Source: an uncultured Eubacteriales bacterium | GTDB lineage: Bacteria; Bacillota_A; Clostridia; Christensenellales; Aristaeellaceae | Reading direction: 5' to 3' | DNA length: 7,836 nucleotides | NCBI GenBank assembly: GCA_900553645.1 | Contig: USEE01000055.1 | Location: 1-7,836 of the forward strand | Shown here: piece after piece, positions 6,099 through 7,836 of the stretch | Layout of the letters: the number at the start of each line of letters is the position of its first letter | How positions within the stretch are numbered: position 1 is the first letter of the stretch | Made by a program: the position numbers and the translations under genes | Notes under the pieces: model-generated | Databases searched by the model: none | What the model saw: only the letters and a program-made list of their open reading frames with translations | Told to the model about the DNA's origin: nothing

Positions 6099-7460
6099 AT
6101 GATTATCGATTCAAAATTGCTTGACCTAAAAAACATGCACCAATGGGAAGTATACTCTCGCTCGCTGGAAACCGAGCTGCGCCAGTGCACCGACGAGGGG
6201 CGCGACGTAAGCAAGTACGCCGACGTGGTTAAGGCGGTAAGCGCAATGCCGCTGGACGCGACGCGCGAGGATCTGGCCGACGTATTGTTTAAGGCGCTCA
6301 CCAGCGCGCCCATACGCGAGGACTTCCCTTACAATGAGCCGGACGACATTGACGCGATACGCGCCGCGCGTCCCGCCGATCACGCCGCGCGCAAGGATGC
6401 GCCCGCCAAGGACGAACTGCGCAGCCGCATAAAGGGCGCATGGCTGGGCCGCATATGCGGCTGCCTGCTGGGCAAGCCGGTCGAATGCTGGCGCACGCCT
6501 GAAATAATCGAAATCGCCAAGTCGCAGAACAACTGGCCGCTGCACACCTATCTGCGCTATGACGAGGATATGATACGCAAGCTGGGCCGCGAAAGCTATC
6601 TGGGCGCGGCGTGGATTGACAAACTGGACGGCGCGGCGCCGTCGGACGACGACACCAACTATACCTCCATGGCGGCGCTGTGCATAGTCGGCAGGCATGG
6701 CCGCGACTTCACGCCCGCGGACGTGGCCAAAGAGTGGATAGCCAGCCAGCCCAAGGACGCGTACTGCACCGCCGAGCGCCGCGCGTTCTGCAACTTCATG
6801 CGCGGCATAATGCCGCCCGAGTCGGCCACATACAAGAACCCCGACCGCGAGTACATAGGCGCACAGATTCGCGCGGACTACTTCGGCTACATTAACCCCG
6901 GCGACACCGAAACCGCCGCCGACATGGCGTGGCGCGACGCGAGCATATCGCATGTCAAAAACGGCATATACGGCGAGATGTTCATCGCGGCGATGCTGGC
7001 GCGCGCGGCCGTATCCGACGACGTAGAGGACGTGATACGCGCGGGCCTTAACGAGATCCCCGCCGCCAGCCGCTTGGCCGAGGCGATAAACGAGGCGCTG
7101 GACTGGCACGCGCAGGGCTTGAGCGCGGACGAGTGCTTTGAGCGCATACATAAAAAGTACAACGAGTTCGACGGCTACGACTGGGTACACACCATATCCA
7201 ACGCCGAGATAGTGACGCTGTGCCTGCTGTTTGCGGGCGATGACTGTGCCAAGGCGATATGCCTTGCGGTGGATCAGGGCTTTGACACCGACTGCAACGG
7301 CGCGACCGTGGGCTCCATCATAGGCATGATGAAGGGCGAAAACGTGCTGAGCGAGGAATGGACAAAGCCGCTGTGCGGCAAGCTGCGCACCGGCATATTC
7401 GGCCACGACGTTGTATCTATTGAGGACATGGTAGACCTGACCATGAAGCACATGGCGTAA
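6099..7460 (+). CDS. ADP-ribosylglycohydrolase-family protein with N-terminal extension and variant metal site
   Basis: The catalytic domain starts at about residue 109 of 453 and has the ADP-ribosylglycohydrolase (DraG/ARH) layout. It shows GAWLGRICGCLLGKPVE (113-129), the DDT motif in PSDDDTNYT (181-189), GIYGEMFIAAMLARA (289-303) and the C-terminal metal motif FDTDCNGATVGSIIG (395-409). The fold uses a two-metal centre to cleave N- or O-glycosidic bonds of ADP-ribose. Here the Thr before the DD pair is replaced by Asp183 and the Thr after DTD by Cys399, so the true substrate is uncertain. The first 108 residues are a charged extension with no domain I can name; similar extensions occur in related Firmicute and actinobacterial proteins, as far as I recall. 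The ATG at 6099 has GGAGGG (6085-6090) 8 bases upstream, and no signal peptide is seen. It diverges from surE and is followed by a P-loop gene on the same strand. Confidence 0.88.
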   Translation: MIIDSKLLDLKNMHQWEVYSRSLETELRQCTDEGRDVSKYADVVKAVSAMPLDATREDLADVLFKALTSAPIREDFPYNEPDDIDAIRAARPADHAARKDAPAKDELRSRIKGAWLGRICGCLLGKPVECWRTPEIIEIAKSQNNWPLHTYLRYDEDMIRKLGRESYLGAAWIDKLDGAAPSDDDTNYTSMAALCIVGRHGRDFTPADVAKEWIASQPKDAYCTAERRAFCNFMRGIMPPESATYKNPDREYIGAQIRADYFGYINPGDTETAADMAWRDASISHVKNGIYGEMFIAAMLARAAVSDDVEDVIRAGLNEIPAASRLAEAINEALDWHAQGLSADECFERIHKKYNEFDGYDWVHTISNAEIVTLCLLFAGDDCAKAICLAVDQGFDTDCNGATVGSIIGMMKGENVLSEEWTKPLCGKLRTGIFGHDVVSIEDMVDLTMKHMA

Positions 7461-7476
7461 TGTAAGGAGCAGGCAT

Positions 7477-7518
7477 ATGTGGTGCAGTTTCCTGTACAAC
7501 AACATAAAGCTCCGCTGA
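7477..7518 (+). other. Possible 13-codon micro-ORF after the ADP-ribosylglycohydrolase-family gene
   Basis: An ATG frame reads MWCSFLYNNIKLR and stops at TGA. It has a strong ribosome site, AAGGAG (7464-7469), 7 bases upstream, only 3 bases after the TAA of the preceding gene. The quality of this site is hard to explain without a translated product, but the peptide is very short and has no recognisable family. It could also be the remnant of a lost gene whose start region survives. Confidence 0.3.
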
Positions 7519-7540
7519 TTTAATGTATTGCGGACTTTTT

Positions 7541-7566
7541 CAAGGGGCGGTATGCGCCGCCCCTTG
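7541..7566 (+). terminator. Strong GC hairpin, probable terminator with a weak U-tract
   Basis: CAAGGGGCGG (7541-7550) and CCGCCCCTTG (7557-7566) form a perfect 10-pair stem with a 6-base loop TATGCG. The plus-strand tail GTATGTTGTACTT is only moderately T-rich. On the minus strand the hairpin is followed by AAAAA, so it is not a terminator in that direction. It may end the upstream transcript, protect its 3' end, or act in the leader of the gene starting at 7597. Confidence 0.5.
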
Positions 7567-7596
7567 GTATGTTGTACTTAAAAAGGAGCATCATAT

Positions 7597-7836
7597 ATGA
7601 ATATACAGGATAACGTAATCCGAAACGCCCTTAAAAACGTATACTTCGTCTGCGGCAATGCGTGCGCGGGCAAGAGCACGATCGCACGCATGATAGCAGA
7701 TAAGCACGGCTTTGAGCTGTACGACATGGACGCGCAGTACGAGCGGCACCGCGCAATCGCCCTGCCTGAATATCAGCCCAACATGTGCTATCACATGCAG
7801 GATTTCCACGAGCAGTGGACGCGCCCCGCCGATAAG
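7597..7836 (+). CDS. P-loop kinase/ATPase-like protein, N-terminal 80 residues only
   Basis: The visible part begins MNIQDNVIRNALKNVYFVCG and contains a Walker A motif GNACAGKST (20-28) right after a hydrophobic strand (YFVC), the normal P-loop fold start. A second strand ends in LYDMDAQYERH (43-53), where small kinases such as shikimate or nucleotide kinases hold substrate-binding acidic residues. FHEQWTRPADK follows at the edge. It resembles uncharacterised clostridial small-kinase-like proteins, but the substrate cannot be deduced and the C-terminal half is outside the window. The ATG has AAGGAG (7583-7588) 8 bases upstream. It lies downstream of the ADP-ribosylglycohydrolase-family gene on the same strand, separated by a GC hairpin, and may or may not share its transcript. 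No separate convincing promoter was seen. Confidence 0.75.
   Translation, partial: MNIQDNVIRNALKNVYFVCGNACAGKSTIARMIADKHGFELYDMDAQYERHRAIALPEYQPNMCYHMQDFHEQWTRPADK

Noticed and set aside
6126..7505. A 459-codon open frame antisense to the ADP-ribosylglycohydrolase-family gene
   Set aside because: It is a by-product of GC-rich codon use on the sense strand. The translation is low-complexity (many Ala, Arg, Val, Tyr, His), shows no domain, and the sense frame has clear family motifs, promoter and ribosome site.
1..7836. CRISPR array, tRNA, rRNA, insertion sequence or phage attachment site
   Set aside because: No regularly spaced direct repeats, no cloverleaf-like or rRNA-like segments, and no transposase or integrase coding were seen. 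Gaps between genes are all under 210 bases.

Overview
The window looks like chromosomal DNA from a GC-rich member of the Clostridia (Bacillota). The main evidence is the gene order on the minus strand: an HI0933-type flavoprotein, cytidylate kinase, 1-acylglycerol-3-phosphate acyltransferase, and then IspH that runs past its normal end into an S1 RNA-binding domain. The IspH-S1 fusion and this neighbourhood are typical of Clostridia. Strong AGGAGG-type ribosome sites, frequent stop/start contact between genes, and sigma-A-like promoters agree. I cannot name a genus. Codon use is odd for GC-rich DNA: ATA is the main isoleucine codon.

Right-to-left (minus strand) there are two transcription units. 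The first is surE (5921-5220), with its own TTGTCA-17-TAGAAT promoter. The second starts at a TTGCAA-17-TATAAT promoter (5132-5104) and reads a MurR/RpiR-type regulator, the HI0933/BaiN-like flavoprotein, a Nudix hydrolase, cmk, plsC and ispH-S1, which leaves the window at base 1. From the regulator to plsC the genes touch, overlap or lie within 22 bases of each other, so they are probably one operon. Between plsC and ispH lies a 122-base leader with a hairpin and a short upstream frame that overlaps the ispH start.

Left-to-right (plus strand), a TGGAAA-17-TATAAT promoter diverges from surE and drives a 453-residue ADP-ribosylglycohydrolase-fold protein with unusual metal-site residues (6099-7460). 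A possible 13-codon micro-ORF, a strong GC hairpin, and the first 80 codons of a P-loop kinase-like protein (7597 to the right edge) follow.

The minus-strand operon is mainly housekeeping: dCMP/CMP phosphorylation, phosphatidic acid synthesis, the last step of the MEP isoprenoid pathway plus an S1-type ribosome/RNA protein, and a flavoenzyme family with a member linked to rRNA dihydrouridine. Its unusual element is a sugar-phosphate-type regulator at its head. The plus-strand side is the less understood part: a divergent ADP-ribosylglycohydrolase relative and an uncharacterised P-loop protein. I found no mobile element, CRISPR array, tRNA or rRNA, and no clear evidence of a wholly new system. 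The leads are regulatory features and the atypical ADP-ribosylglycohydrolase.
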